The notes under the pieces are model-generated. The model had not been told where the DNA came from. It did no database searches and was given only the letters and a program-made list of their open reading frames with translations. From JACTOJ01 sp032335695 (GTDB taxonomy: Bacteria > Bacillota > Clostridia > Clostridiales > Clostridiaceae), in the NCBI RefSeq assembly GCF_032335695.1, contig NZ_JACTOJ010000001.1, positions 62,001-126,000 of the forward strand: DNA of 64,000 bases. Direction: 5' to 3'. The position numbers were made by a program, and so were the translations under genes. Below are positions 41,757 to 50,472 of this stretch, one piece after another (within the stretch, counting starts at the first letter, position 1; every line of letters begins with the position of its first letter).

Positions 41757-43775
41757 ATGGAAATATTTATAATTATACTAATTCTCCTCATAGGCATTGT
41801 TTTATCTAATATTATTAGCCGATTGATACCTTTTTTTCCTGTGCCCTTGGTGCAGATTATAATGGGAATAATTCTAGCTGTTTTACCAACAGGAATGCAT
41901 ATACCACTGGAACCTGAATTGTTTATGGTATTGTTTATTGCACCGCTTATATATAACGATGGAAAAAGGATATCTAGAGATGAGCTATGGAAGATAAGGA
42001 TTCCTATAGTGCTTATGGCTTTTGGATTAGTATTTGTAAGTGTCATAGTGGTAGGATATATCATAAATTTAATGATACCAGAGATTCCTCTGTCGGCCTG
42101 TTTTGCTTTAGCAGCTATTTTGTCTCCTACAGATGCGGTTACAGTGAGCTCACTATCTCAAAGAATTCATCTTCCCAAAGAGATAACAATACTTTTGGAA
42201 GGAGAAGCACTTATGAACGACGCCTCTGGATTAGTAGCCTTCAAATTTGCAGTAGCAGCTACTGTTACAGGCAGTTTTTCAATAACTAGCGCTGCTGCAA
42301 GCTTCTTTATGATGGCGGTGGGAGGATTTTTCTTCGGTGCACTTATTTCCTTTGTTATTGTAAAGCTAGGAGCATCTATTCGAAGACTTGGTCTGGAAGA
42401 TGCCACTTTTCACGTATTGATGCAGTTGATAACTCCTTTCATCATATACTTAGCTTCTGAAGAGATAGGAGTATCAGGAATTTTGGCGGTGGTATCTGGA
42501 GGTATAGTTCAGTCTATAGAATCAGATTATTCTGAACCAATGATTTCTAAACTGAAGCTTGTTTCTAAGAGTACTTGGTCAGTATTACTTTTTATTGTAA
42601 ATGGTCTTGTATTTTTAATTTTAGGATTACAGATTCCTAAGGTGGTGGAGGTTGTATTTAATAATACAGCTATAAGCAATTTTAAGGTGTTCATATATAT
42701 AATTGCTATAAGTTTAAGTTTGGTGCTTATAAGATTTATATGGGTGTATGCTTTTTGGAATGAGAAATGGGATGAAAAGCATGAAAAAGGAAATAAAAAA
42801 GAAAAATTTATGCAATGCATACTGACTTCGCTTTCAGGTGCACGAGGAGCAGTAACTCTTTCAGCGGCATTGTCCATTCCTTTTTATTTAGGAGGAGGAA
42901 GGTTATTTCCTCAGCGTGATTTGATAATTTTTCTTGCTGCGGGAGTTATGCTGTTTTCAATAATCATAGCAAGCTTTGTTTTACCAATTTTGGTGAAAAC
43001 AGGTGATGAAGATGAAAAAATAAATTCAGATAAAGCAAATCAACAAGCGCTCAATAGCATTGTAAATTCAGCTATAGATTTAATAAAGGAAGAAATGAAT
43101 CATGAGAACAGAGAGGCAGCAATATTCTTAATATCAAATTATGAAAAGATTAGAAATAATGCTTTAGAGCAGGGAGAAGAATTCAATCTGACAGTGCAGG
43201 ACAGAAAAATGGAAAGAGATATATTTGCTATAGGGTTAAAAGCTGAACATGAAGAGATAAGAAGACTGGCTGAGGAAAGAAAATGTTCCATGTACACTAT
43301 GGAAAAAATAGAACAGTTTATTAATACTATTGAAGAGCATTTGTCTAAACCTATGATATTGCAAATTTTAGATAAAGTAGCTTACTTAAAAAAGTTTTTA
43401 AAAAGATTCATTTATAAAAAATTAAGGACTGAGTGCATAAATATAGAGGAAATTAAAGCTATCAAAATTTTGACTTCAAAGGCAGCTATAAAGGCTATTA
43501 AAGCTCAGATTAATGAAGAAAACAAAAAAGCATCCTTGGATGTAATCAATCATTATAATGAAATAATAAGAAAACTTGATAAAAATAAAGCTATAAATAA
43601 TAACCAAAATGTAAATAAGTATAAAACGGATTTACAATTCAAAGCTTTTCAGGCACAAAGAAACCATATACAGTCTCTTATTGAAAATAATATAATCACC
43701 CGCGAAACCGCCAATAAATTGAAGCAATTTATAAACTATATGGAAGCAACAGCTATAGAAGAAGAATTATATTAG
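41757..43775 (+). CDS. CPA1-type Na+/H+ antiporter with long cytoplasmic tail
   Basis: A 672-aa antiporter. About 12 helices in the first 420 residues include the ion-site motifs LSPTDAVTVSSL and GEALMNDASGLVAFK (ND pair), typical of NhaP/CPA1 exchangers. The remaining 250 residues are a charged helical cytoplasmic domain, probably regulatory. It moves Na+ (or K+) out against protons, supporting pH and salt balance. ATG 41757 follows GAAGGAGTG. It has its own short leader after the CdaR gene. Confidence 0.93.
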   Translation: MEIFIIILILLIGIVLSNIISRLIPFFPVPLVQIIMGIILAVLPTGMHIPLEPELFMVLFIAPLIYNDGKRISRDELWKIRIPIVLMAFGLVFVSVIVVGYIINLMIPEIPLSACFALAAILSPTDAVTVSSLSQRIHLPKEITILLEGEALMNDASGLVAFKFAVAATVTGSFSITSAAASFFMMAVGGFFFGALISFVIVKLGASIRRLGLEDATFHVLMQLITPFIIYLASEEIGVSGILAVVSGGIVQSIESDYSEPMISKLKLVSKSTWSVLLFIVNGLVFLILGLQIPKVVEVVFNNTAISNFKVFIYIIAISLSLVLIRFIWVYAFWNEKWDEKHEKGNKKEKFMQCILTSLSGARGAVTLSAALSIPFYLGGGRLFPQRDLIIFLAAGVMLFSIIIASFVLPILVKTGDEDEKINSDKANQQALNSIVNSAIDLIKEEMNHENREAAIFLISNYEKIRNNALEQGEEFNLTVQDRKMERDIFAIGLKAEHEEIRRLAEERKCSMYTMEKIEQFINTIEEHLSKPMILQILDKVAYLKKFLKRFIYKKLRTECINIEEIKAIKILTSKAAIKAIKAQINEENKKASLDVINHYNEIIRKLDKNKAINNNQNVNKYKTDLQFKAFQAQRNHIQSLIENNIITRETANKLKQFINYMEATAIEEELY

Positions 43776-43854
43776 AATGAGATTTTGCAATATAGAAAAC
43801 TTAAATGGTATAATTTTTATTTAAAGATGTAAATATGCTTGGGGATGGAATTAA

Positions 43855-45933
43855 ATGAGAAGAGAATATATAGATTTTTCAGGTAAATTACCGGTTTATG
43901 CAGAGTTTATGACGATAAAGGAGTACCCTATTCACTGGAATAATTGCATTGAAATCTTATATGTACTAAAGGGAAAAGTTTACGTGAGTATAAACAGCGG
44001 AACCTATGAGCTGGTGGAAAATGAAGTGGAAATAATAAATGTGGAAGAGGCACATAGAATATTTTCTAAGGATAAAAACAATAAAATATTAATTTTTCAT
44101 ATAGATCCGTACTTTTTCGAAAAATATTTTAATGATATAGAAAATATGTCCTTCTACACTAATACCTCGGAAGATGGAATTCAGGAAAGCGAAGAATATG
44201 ATGAACTTAGAACTTTTCTAAGCATAATACTTTGCGAATTAGTGCAGCAAAATGATAACTATGATGAAGAAATAGAAAATTCTTTGGTGGATCTTTTATA
44301 TCATCTTATAAATAATTTTCACTATCTTATGTTTGAACAGGAAGAGTTAAAGGAAAATGATGAACAATTAGAAAGGTATCACAGGATAGCTAAATATATA
44401 TTTAATAATTACAACAATAATATAACGCTGCAGGATATTGCTGATAAAGAATTTTTAAGCACTCACTATTTATCCCATGAAATAAAGTATGCCACTGGTT
44501 ACAGTTTCACAGAACTTATTAATTTAACTAGAGTGGATGAATCTGTAAAACTTCTCTTGGATACTGAAAAAACTATTTCTGAAATTTCTGATGAGGTAGG
44601 CTTTTCTCACGCCAGATACTATAATAAAAATTTTAAATTTTATTATAAGGTTTCACCCTTAAATTTCAGAAAGAAGTACAAGGTAGATGAGGAAACCTAT
44701 GAAAAGCAGAAGCAAATAGAATTTCATGACCTTGGTGAAGCTTTAAACTATCTGGTATATTATTTAGAGGATTATGATAGATTCAAATTTGAAAATAAAA
44801 TCAACAAGATAAATATTGATGCAAGTGGAGAATTGGGAGAGTTTCATAAAAAGTTTAAAGAAATAATAAATGTAGGAGATGCCTTTGACCTATTGCTGGA
44901 GGAAAATAAACAAATTTTTAGTGAGCTTCAGCAGGAAATAGGTTTCAATTATGCAAGGCTTTTAAATGTGTTTTCGCAGGATATGGGCATATTTAATGGA
45001 ACGCATTTTTACAATTGGAACAGGATGGTATCGGTATTTGAATATCTAAGTGAAATAGGGTTAAGGCCGCTTATAGTATTAGAAGATAAAAGCTTTGATC
45101 CAGAGGAATTTTTAATAGTACTGCAAGTTTTCCAGGAGTTTTTTTCAAAGCTTGATACTATAAATTATCATGATATAAAATTTCAATTTGCTGTAGATTG
45201 TTCTGAGAAATTTAAAAATATCGTAAGCAATGATTTAAGAGAAAAGGAGTTTGAAGTACTAGAGGAGTACTTTGATGCTTCTTTAAGAATAGAACCCGTA
45301 TATGATACCTCATATATGTTACCGTTTTTGATTGAAAATGAATTATCAGAGTCCTCCAGACAAGGATTTTTGAGGGCTTTTGATGTTTTAGACAGGCAAA
45401 TAAAATTAACTAACGAGGTTTTCTTCGGCTACCCAGGTCTTATAAATGATAAAGGAATAAAGAAGTCTTCTTTTTATGCTTACTATCTTCTTAATAAGTT
45501 AGGAGATAACATAGTTGAAAAGGATAAAGGTTATATAGTTACCAAGAAGGATGGAGAGTATCAAATACTTATCTACAGTTATAATGATGAGATTTCCAGC
45601 CTTATAGAACTAAAAAGCAAATCAAAGCTCAGGGGACTTAAAAATTCTACGGAAAAGAAATTTTCTTTAAATATAATGCAGCTACCTTCAGCAGTGAGAA
45701 TAACTTCCTATCTAATAGATGAGGAAGTAGGCTCTTCATATAATTACTGGGTGAACATGGGTAAGCCAACCAGACTCAGCAAGGAGGAAAAAGAGATTAT
45801 TCACAAGGCCTCTTTTCCTAAGATAGAGTTTAAATTTGCAAAGAAGAGCACAGTGTTAAATTTAAAGGTGAAATTAACGGGATATGGAGCAACCTTAATA
45901 GTGATTAAAGAAGTACAAAAACACCTTTTATAA
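43855..45933 (+). CDS. AraC-type regulator fused to a GH39-like domain
   Basis: A 692-aa cytoplasmic protein with a cupin sensor (about 1-100), an AraC DNA-binding domain (about 175-280; ITLQDIADKEFLSTHYLSHEIK and ISEISDEVGFSHARYYNKNFK), and a GH39 beta-xylosidase-like module (about 300-690; VFSQDMGIFNG and YNWNRMVSVFEYLSEIGLRPLIVLED match the GH39 strand regions). The catalytic NEP acid/base motif is absent (the place reads FQFAVDCSEK), and so is the TEFN nucleophile. The module is therefore probably a sugar-binding sensor, not an enzyme. Target genes are not evident; it may act on distant xylan genes. Confidence 0.88.
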   Translation: MRREYIDFSGKLPVYAEFMTIKEYPIHWNNCIEILYVLKGKVYVSINSGTYELVENEVEIINVEEAHRIFSKDKNNKILIFHIDPYFFEKYFNDIENMSFYTNTSEDGIQESEEYDELRTFLSIILCELVQQNDNYDEEIENSLVDLLYHLINNFHYLMFEQEELKENDEQLERYHRIAKYIFNNYNNNITLQDIADKEFLSTHYLSHEIKYATGYSFTELINLTRVDESVKLLLDTEKTISEISDEVGFSHARYYNKNFKFYYKVSPLNFRKKYKVDEETYEKQKQIEFHDLGEALNYLVYYLEDYDRFKFENKINKINIDASGELGEFHKKFKEIINVGDAFDLLLEENKQIFSELQQEIGFNYARLLNVFSQDMGIFNGTHFYNWNRMVSVFEYLSEIGLRPLIVLEDKSFDPEEFLIVLQVFQEFFSKLDTINYHDIKFQFAVDCSEKFKNIVSNDLREKEFEVLEEYFDASLRIEPVYDTSYMLPFLIENELSESSRQGFLRAFDVLDRQIKLTNEVFFGYPGLINDKGIKKSSFYAYYLLNKLGDNIVEKDKGYIVTKKDGEYQILIYSYNDEISSLIELKSKSKLRGLKNSTEKKFSLNIMQLPSAVRITSYLIDEEVGSSYNYWVNMGKPTRLSKEEKEIIHKASFPKIEFKFAKKSTVLNLKVKLTGYGATLIVIKEVQKHLL

Positions 45934-45943
45934 GGTGTTTTTG
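45916..45943 (+). terminator. Intrinsic terminator
   Basis: CAAAAACACCTT and its complement form a 12-bp stem with a 4-nt loop. The gene's stop codon lies in the loop region. Confidence 0.85.
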
Positions 45944-46032
45944 TGTTATTTCTGGAAGTTTAAGAAAAATAAGTACCTCCTATAAGTACCTTTACTTAAG
46001 CAGTTTGATGAGTTTAAGACTTAGTATAACTG

Positions 46033-46053
46033 ACCTATAATTAATGTATAGGT
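46033..46053. promoter_or_regulatory. Operator-like palindrome over the MATE promoter
   Basis: ACCTATA-N7-TATAGGT with perfect 7-bp arms overlaps a -10 box TATAAT (46036-46041). A weak -35 (TTTAAG) lies 17 bp upstream. The palindrome ends 6 bp before the AAGGAGG ribosome site. A repressor bound here would block the promoter. No regulator gene is adjacent. Confidence 0.45.
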
Positions 46054-46071
46054 ATTAAGGAGGGGAAACCA

Positions 46072-47435
46072 ATGGGGTAACTAATAAAATATTTGATGAC
46101 ACAAAGGTTGGAAAAACTTTATTTAAATTTGCGCTTCCAGCAGTTATATCACTTCTAGTATTAGAATTATACAATATGGTAGATACCATATTTGTGGGAA
46201 GATATATAGGAACAGAAGCTATAGGAGGGCTTACGGTAGCTTTCCCTATTCAAAGACTTATAATAGCCATAGCTATGCTCATATCTGTGGGAGCTTCCAC
46301 TCATGTTGCCAGATATTTAGGTGAGAAAAATATAGAAAGTATAAAAAGAACAATAGTTAATTCGCTGATATTAGGAATTGTTTTTATTTTAGCTGTAACT
46401 GTCATAGTCATGGTATTTAAGAGAAATATTATAATGTATTTAGGAGCTAGTAGAGCTATATATGGCTTCGCTAATTCTTATATATCCATAATAATTATTG
46501 GCGGAATATTTCAATGTATGTCTACTGTATTATGTTATATAATGAATGCCTTAGGAAATACAAAGATGACTTTGTATTCAAATCTTTTGGGTGTAGCTAT
46601 AAACATTGTAATGAATTATATATTAATTGTGTTATTTGGATTTGGTGTCTGGGCATCGGCTGTTTCTACAGTGGTATCGCAATTTGCCGCATTTTTATAT
46701 TCAATATATAAATTTGTAAAAATAAAAAGCATTTTTAATATAAAATTTAGTTATAAGGGTATAATAAGTTTATATAGTTCAAAGACTATATTTAGTATAA
46801 TTTCTGTTGGACTATCTACTTTTATAATAGAAATATCGGATGCTATCGTTTCGGTTATATTAAATAATCTTCTAAATAGAAACGGTGGAGATAGTGCAAT
46901 AGTCGTAGTTGGAGCTATTACGAGAATTTCAATGTTTATGTATGTTACAATAATAGGAATAAGCTCAGCCATGCAGCCTATAGTTGCTTATAATTATGGA
47001 GCTTCCAAATATGATAAAATAAAAGAAGTGCTAAAAATCACGGTAGCAGCGGTTACTATTACGTCCTCAACACTTTGGGTTTTATTTATGATATTTGCAA
47101 ATTCTATAATAGGCTTCTTTTTAACTGATGCAGATATATTGAAGGAAGCTGTATTAGCTTTTAGGATATGTATATCAGTAATTCCGGTCATAGGCATATA
47201 TTATGTGGCTATATATTATTATCAAGCTATAGAAGAAGCAAAATTGTCATTTTTCTTTTCAATATACAGGCAGCTTGTTATTTTTATACCAGCAGCTATA
47301 GTATTGGTGCAGATGTTTGGAACCATTGGAGCGTGGTTTGCATATCCTGTATCAGATATCATATCCTTCTTATCATCCGTTTATTTCATTAGTAAAGAAA
47401 TAAATGGAGAAAAATTAGCATATATTTATAAATAA
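46072..47435 (+). pseudogene. MATE efflux protein with frameshift just after the start codon
   Basis: The body is a clear MATE-family exporter (NorM/DinF-like, about 450 aa) that uses Na+ or H+ to expel drugs. A strong AAGGAGGGG leads to ATG 46072, but this frame reads ATG GGG TAA. One more G in the GGGG tract (46074-46077) would give MGVTNKIFDDTKVGK and run directly into the conserved LFKFALPAVIS of helix 1. In the present sequence the first in-frame ATG is 46176, which loses half of helix 1. So it is either a pseudogene, a phase-variable gene or a sequencing slip. Confidence 0.8.
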
Positions 47436-47554
47436 ATCTTCATATTTTCATAAAATAAACGTAACATTTATAAATTATAATATAATTGTACTCTTGTGAT
47501 TTAAAAGCCTGAATATAGTTTCAAAAAGCTATTTTAAGTAAAAGGAGTTATTTT

Positions 47555-48016
47555 ATGAGGAGCATTAGTTATGGTGAAGTTACTTTTCAGGGAATGTATA
47601 AATTAATATGTGATTATATGCTAAAAAGCAAAGGACAGGAATTTAAGATAACCGTAGGTACTGACTCTCAAAACTATGATATCACCAAGGTAGTTGTAGT
47701 AGTAGCTATTTGGAATGTAGGCCATGGAGGGATTTTCTTTTACGACATAAAGAAGGTAAATAAGATAACCAATGTGAGGCAGAAAATTTTCTACGAAACT
47801 AGTTTAAGCATAGAACTGGCGGATAAACTTCTTAAAAAATTTAATGAGAACAATTTAAATTATGAGATAAGCATACATGTGGATGCTGGAGATAATGGTG
47901 AGAGCGGAAAGCTTATATCTGAAATTGTGAGCTGGGTAAATTCCTGCGGCTTTACCTGCATGACAAAACCTGATTCTTACGCAGCGTCTTCCATAGCAAA
48001 TAAATATTCTAAGTGA
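47555..48016 (+). CDS. YkuK/DUF458 RNase H-like protein
   Basis: A 153-aa protein of the YkuK family with an RNase H-like fold. The first acidic site is in VGTDSQNYD, and later acidic residues are in IHVDAGDNGESG and KPDSYAASSIA. The metal-binding geometry suggests a nuclease-like activity, but none has been assigned. Members are common in spore formers. ATG 47555 follows AAAAGGAG. Single gene; ends before a repeat-rich 600-bp gap. Confidence 0.88.
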   Translation: MRSISYGEVTFQGMYKLICDYMLKSKGQEFKITVGTDSQNYDITKVVVVVAIWNVGHGGIFFYDIKKVNKITNVRQKIFYETSLSIELADKLLKKFNENNLNYEISIHVDAGDNGESGKLISEIVSWVNSCGFTCMTKPDSYAASSIANKYSK

Positions 48017-48073
48017 TGAGTAACTTGACAGTTATCTCATCATTTTTGCCTATAAAGATTTTTGATAATATTT

Positions 48074-48545
48074 GGCTCTGTTTTAAATCAGTGTTGATTT
48101 TTACACTGATTTAAAACTTCCTTCAGTTCGGGGAGGCCACTGAAAAACTAAAAAATATTACTAATTTAGATATATTTGTATATTTTCGCAGGTGATTTAT
48201 GTCTAAAAAGTTGTTACAAGGCTATTAGAAGGCCTTCTGACGCCTTACTTATTTTACCAAACAATTTGTGCAAAAAATATGGGGACTTTTTCAGTGGCCT
48301 CAGTTCGGGAGGCTATGTTTTAAAATGTTGATATTATCGTTTAAGTTCTAGAAACTCTTAGGGATTGCGACTTATAATTGGCGTAATTTTGCCCAGGACG
48401 GGCAAAGCAATTTTAGCGCCATGGATGGCGCAATAAAATTGGTAGCCAATTATAACAAAGCAGCCCTTAGAGTTACTTACATGGATTCTGAAAGAAACCA
48501 TGCTAGACGAAAAACGCCTTTATCAACATCCTTTTAAAACATAGC
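48074..48545. repeat. Structured non-coding repeat, copy 2, inverted and split by an insert
   Basis: Reads as the reverse complement of copy 1 (16952-17247). The type B palindrome comes first (48080-48117) and the 234-bp folded core last (48312-48545), ending TTTTAAAACATAGC. Differences from copy 1 include loop changes (GCGCCATCCATGGCGC against GCGCCCTCCGTGGCGC) while all main stems are kept. Without the insert and flanking duplication it is 294 bp, against 296 for copy 1. Confidence 0.85.
48135..48299. mobile_element. 165-bp element with 13-bp inverted ends nested in copy 2
   Basis: The ends are GGCCACTGAAAAA and TTTTTCAGTGGCC. It is flanked by TCAGTTCGGGGAGG (48123-48136) and TCAGTTCGGGAGG (48300-48312), while copy 1 has this sequence once. 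So it inserted with a duplication of about 13 bp. It has no transposase. The GGGACTTTTTCAGTGG end resembles IS1182-type ends from memory, so it may be a miniature element moved by such a transposase; this is unconfirmed. Confidence 0.7.
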
Positions 48546-48647
48546 ATAATATTTAAGTGTAGACATAAAAACTTTAACCATTTAAAATATATATGTAGCT
48601 ATAAATAATATAGTTAAAAACGCAATATATAAATGGGAGTTGTTTTT

Positions 48648-49058
48648 ATGGAATATACAATTAAACAGGTTGCGGAAAAATTTAATTTAACTGAGTATAC
48701 CATAAGATATTATGAAAAAGAAGGGCTTCTTTTAGACGTACAGAGAGATGAACATGGAGTGAGATTATTTAGTGAGAATAATATAGAATGGATAAACCTA
48801 ATATGCTGCTTGCGCAGAACAGGAATGTCCATAGCTAAAATCAAAAATTTTATAAAACTTTCTACAGAAGGAGATAACACATTAGAGCTTAGAAGAGAAA
48901 TAATTCTTACCCAGAGAGCTATAACTGAAAAAAAGATTGAAGAGATGAATAATCATCTAGATATGATTAACAAGAAACTTAATCACTATAATGGTCTTAT
49001 AAAGGATAGGAACATAAGATGCTGTAATTCAAAATGCAAAGCTTCTTTTGTAAGATAA
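48648..49058 (+). CDS. MerR-family regulator of the aldo/keto reductase
   Basis: A 136-aa MerR protein with the winged helix at the N-terminus (YTIKQVAEKFNLTEYTIRYYEKEGLL), a dimerising coiled coil (about 75-115) and a C-terminal CCNSKC cluster that could bind a metal or respond to thiol stress. ATG 48648 follows GGGAGT; the upstream ATG 48633 overlaps that site. The next gene has a classic MerR promoter with a 19-bp spacer, so control of the reductase is likely, probably in aldehyde or electrophile stress as for NmlR/AdhR. Confidence 0.9.
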   Translation: MEYTIKQVAEKFNLTEYTIRYYEKEGLLLDVQRDEHGVRLFSENNIEWINLICCLRRTGMSIAKIKNFIKLSTEGDNTLELRREIILTQRAITEKKIEEMNNHLDMINKKLNHYNGLIKDRNIRCCNSKCKASFVR

Positions 49059-49142
49059 ATTCCAATTTAATAGCTGTAGCAAAAAATATATAAGAGTGGA
49101 GTAAACTGCTCTTTTTCTTTAAAAAAAATTATATTTAACGTA

Positions 49143-49173
49143 TTGACTTAGAGTGTACTATAAGGTGTAATAT
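49143..49173 (+). promoter_or_regulatory. MerR-type promoter of the aldo/keto reductase
   Basis: -35 TTGACT (49143-49148) and -10 TAATAT (49168-49173) are separated by 19 bp, the over-long spacer that MerR proteins untwist. The spacer contains the near-palindrome CTTAGAGT-GT-ACTATAAG (one mismatch), matching the AdhR/NmlR type of operator. Confidence 0.75.
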
Positions 49174-49275
49174 TTTTTCATATATATAAATTAAAATTCG
49201 CTTTAAATAAGGAGAAGTATGCTTATTTAAAGTGGAGAAATCTGAATACGATTTTATTTAGAGGAGGAAATTAAC

Positions 49276-50418
49276 ATGTTGTACAGAAAATTCGGTAAGA
49301 CAAATGAAATGGTTTCTACTTTAGGCTTTGGATGTATGAGGCTTCCTATTCTTCCAGGAGGAGACCCATCAAAAATCGATGAAGAAAAAGCTATGGAATT
49401 AGTTAGATATGCCATAGACAATGGAGTAAATTACATTGATACAGCTTATCCATACCACGGAAATGGTATGACTAAGGGCGGAGGTGCCAGTGAACCTTTT
49501 GTTGGAAAGGCATTAAAGGATGGTTACCGAGAAAAAGTTAAATTAGCAACTAAGCTTCCTAGCTGGCTTATAAAATCAAGAGAAGATATGGACAAATACT
49601 TAAATGAACAATTAGAAAGACTAGAAACAGATCACATAGATTTTTATTTAGTACATGCACTAAATAGGAATGATTGGGATAGACTTAAAGCTAATGGTAT
49701 AGATGAATTTTTAGATTCAGCTATAAAAGATGGCAGGATAAAATATGCTGGATTTTCCTTTCATGATAAATTAGAGGTTTTCAAAGAAATAGTAGATTAT
49801 TATGATTGGTCCTTCTGCCAAATCCAATACAATTATATGGATGAAAATTTCCAAGCAGGAACAGAAGGATTGGAGTATGCTGCTGAAAGAGGTCTTGGAG
49901 TTACAATAATGGAGCCAATTAGAGGAGGAAAGTTAGCGAACAACCTTCCTAATGAGGCGAAAGAAGCTTTTGAAAAGGCAGATATAAAGAGAACTCCAGC
50001 TGAATGGGCATTAAAATGGGTATGGAATCATCCTGAAGTAAAGGTAGTCCTAAGCGGAATGAATACTTTAGAGCAAATTATAGAAAACATAAAAGCTGCT
50101 AGTGAAACAGAGCCTAATTCCTTAACAGAAAGAGAACTTGCAATAGTGAAAGAAGCAAGAAATGCTATTAATAGCAAAGTGAAGGTAAACTGTACAGCTT
50201 GCGCATATTGTATGCCATGTCCAGCAGGAGTTAATATTCCAAGATGCTTTAGTGCCTATAACAACCATAGCATGTTCCCAGGAGATGAATCCTACAGTTG
50301 GATTCCAAAAGAACAGAATGCATCCAATTGCGTTAAGTGTGGAAAATGTGAAACTCACTGTCCACAAGGAATTTCTATACGCAAGCATTTAAATGATATT
50401 AAAGAATTATTTGTATAA
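49276..50418 (+). CDS. Aldo/keto reductase with C-terminal 4Fe-4S domain
   Basis: A 380-aa fusion. The TIM-barrel AKR part (about 1-280) has the catalytic tetrad D and Y in YIDTAYPYHG, K in ATKLPS and H in YLVHALN. The last 90 residues carry two Cys sets, CTACAYCMPCP and CVKCGKCETHCP, for probable 4Fe-4S clusters. This clostridial class likely reduces aldehydes or ketones with electrons that could come from ferredoxin as well as NADPH. A MerR regulator precedes it. ATG follows AGAGGAGG. Confidence 0.93.
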   Translation: MLYRKFGKTNEMVSTLGFGCMRLPILPGGDPSKIDEEKAMELVRYAIDNGVNYIDTAYPYHGNGMTKGGGASEPFVGKALKDGYREKVKLATKLPSWLIKSREDMDKYLNEQLERLETDHIDFYLVHALNRNDWDRLKANGIDEFLDSAIKDGRIKYAGFSFHDKLEVFKEIVDYYDWSFCQIQYNYMDENFQAGTEGLEYAAERGLGVTIMEPIRGGKLANNLPNEAKEAFEKADIKRTPAEWALKWVWNHPEVKVVLSGMNTLEQIIENIKAASETEPNSLTERELAIVKEARNAINSKVKVNCTACAYCMPCPAGVNIPRCFSAYNNHSMFPGDESYSWIPKEQNASNCVKCGKCETHCPQGISIRKHLNDIKELFV

Positions 50419-50423
50419 AGCTA

Positions 50424-50447
50424 AGGCTCTGCTATTTGGCAGAGCCT
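50424..50447 (+). terminator. Hairpin between reductase and larC
   Basis: AGGCTCTGC pairs with GCAGAGCCT around a 6-nt loop. It is followed by AATAAAAA rather than T, so termination may be weak and larC may be partly read through. Confidence 0.55.
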
Positions 50448-50472
50448 AATAAAAATGATGGAGAAGAATTAT

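Larger units (their letters stand above)
48017..48647. other. 630-bp non-coding gap containing composite repeats
   Basis: The gap is mostly occupied by copy 2 of the structured repeat (48074-48545), itself split by a 165-bp insert. Left of it is the end of the YkuK transcript without a strong terminator (a weak symmetric patch lies near 48015-48042). Right of it is the MerR leader. I see no other gene. Confidence 0.7.

Noticed and set aside
42527..42877. Minus-strand frame within the antiporter gene
   Set aside because: Antisense to conserved membrane helices; no start signal.
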